A stretch of 64,000 nt of DNA from Anoplopoma fimbria (lineage: Eukaryota; Chordata; Actinopteri; Perciformes; Anoplopomatidae): NCBI RefSeq assembly GCF_027596085.1, contig NC_072453.1:10969106-11033105 (forward strand), in the 5' to 3' direction. The notes below the pieces were generated by a model, which had not been told where the DNA came from, made no database searches, and worked only from the letters and a program-made list of their open reading frames with translations. Position numbers and translations under genes: made by a program. Positions 63,000 to 64,000 of the stretch are shown one piece after another (the stretch's first letter is position 1; each line of letters starts with the position of its first letter).

Positions 63000-64000
63000 C
63001 TGGACTTTGAACCCTGGAAAGAGAGAGAGAGGAGAGGGGTGAGAGGGCGATGCAAGGGTGGAAAGGACTGATGGAGAGGGCAGGAGGAAAATCACTTATG
63101 GAGAGGTCAAAGGGGTGATAGAAGGGTATGAAGGATTTATTTAAGGGATGATAGAAGGGTATAAGGGACAAATAGATGGCTGTAAATGGATTACAGAGTT
63201 GTTTAAATGACTTATTTAAGTGTATAAATGGTAAAGATGGAGGGGTGACTTGGATATATTGACGGGTCAAAGGAATGAGAGACGGTACAAAGACCATAGA
63301 GTGGTTAAAGGGTTGATTAGGACTTGAGAAGGACCGATTAAAGGGGGAGTAACAAATGATGATAACAGGTCAGATTGATGTTGGCGATATAAAGGAATTA
63401 TAAATAGCTGAGGCTGACTTATTAGGGAGTTGAAGGGATGATTGAAGGGTACAAAGGGATGATCAAAGTGTTTGATGGAGGCGTGGATGGAGGGTAGAAA
63501 GGTAGAAGGGTATATTGGTTTAAAGGTGAATAATGGGGAGCAAGGTGGACCAAAGGACAGTAGAGGGGTGTGAAGGATGATAGAGGTGTCAGGGCAGGAA
63601 AATACAGGTGTAAAGGGAATCTTTTAAGGGCATATAGGAGGGTAGAAGGGTACACAGGGATGGTAAAAGCTTAAACATTATGATAGAAGGGTTTAAAAGG
63701 ATTATAGGAGGGTATAAAAAATGATGGCGGGATTGGAGGAATGGCTAAAGGTTTTTAGAGAGGTATAAAGGGATGCCATAGGGGTAGAAATGGTTGATAG
63801 AAGTTAAAAAGGGCTTATCAAATGGTGTAAAGGTATGACACATGGGCATGAATGGACAATAGTTGGGTATAGAGGATGATAGAGGTTTCAGTGGGTTCAA
63901 ATAGTGGGTGGAAGTGGACAGAGGGATGGTAAAATCGTCTAAATAATGATAGATTGGGGTAAAGGGATGATAGGAGGGTGAACAATGTTTCGGAGGGATA
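63000..64000 (+). repeat. Degenerate G/A-rich minisatellite, runs off the window
   Basis: About 1 kb of loosely periodic sequence built from variants of gatagaagggtataaaggga, unit roughly 20-22 bp with many indels. Its minus-strand translation gives repeated IPFYHP-like strings, which are not a protein. It contains 63531-63569, the identical partner of the insert in the MITE at 61563-61830. Confidence 0.8.

Noticed and set aside
62947..63655. Minus-strand proline/tyrosine-rich repeat protein frames
   Set aside because: They are the translation of the G/A-rich minisatellite; repeats at protein level come from the DNA repeat.

Overview
The window looks like vertebrate, most probably teleost fish, nuclear DNA. 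It is A+T-rich and very rich in long (CA/TG)n arrays. It carries diverged pieces of repeat types I associate with ray-finned fish: a hAT element with a BED-finger transposase relic, Tc1/mariner-like terminal-inverted-repeat (TIR) elements, and LINE tails of the 'atttcccc...ataaaggatta' kind. The species cannot be named from the sequence. I see no convincing protein-coding gene, rRNA, tRNA or bacterial-type operon. Nearly every long open frame is a translated microsatellite (Cys-Val or His-Thr runs), a purine/pyrimidine tract or chance. The window is best read as intergenic or deep-intronic DNA.

Layout. Positions 1-8 kb: simple repeats, a short tandem duplication, a perfect 18-bp palindrome and candidate conserved non-coding segments. 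8-14 kb: mostly unrecognised DNA, two LINE/SINE-like tails, then a ~1.0-kb hAT relic (12992-14011) holding a broken transposase fragment and a nested copy of a second repeat (called F2 here). 14-18.3 kb: the most G+C-rich part, with several candidate regulatory segments, a possible 57-bp exon, and module A, a proline-rich open frame ending in a juxtaposed splice acceptor/donor motif. 18.3-38.2 kb: three copies of one non-autonomous repeat (F1), the longest TG array (26452-26601), a ~417-bp TIR element (31492-31908), module B (paralogue of module A) and a 34-bp minisatellite. 38.2-47.2 kb: a five-half-site nuclear-receptor-like array (39137-39170), a 50-bp poly(T), dense TG arrays and repeat families F2/F3. 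47.2-64 kb: a second perfect palindrome, more TIR-element fragments, a pyrimidine-to-purine switch, and a Tc1/mariner-like MITE carrying a 39-bp segment identical to part of the degenerate minisatellite that fills the right end.

No set of genes works together here. The items most worth following are the module A/B pair (duplicated exon, recursive splice site or unknown repeat), the templated insertion inside the MITE, the DR1-spaced half-site array, and the candidate conserved non-coding elements. Family names are from memory of typical sequences, not from a database search. The labels F1, F2 and F3 are local to this annotation.
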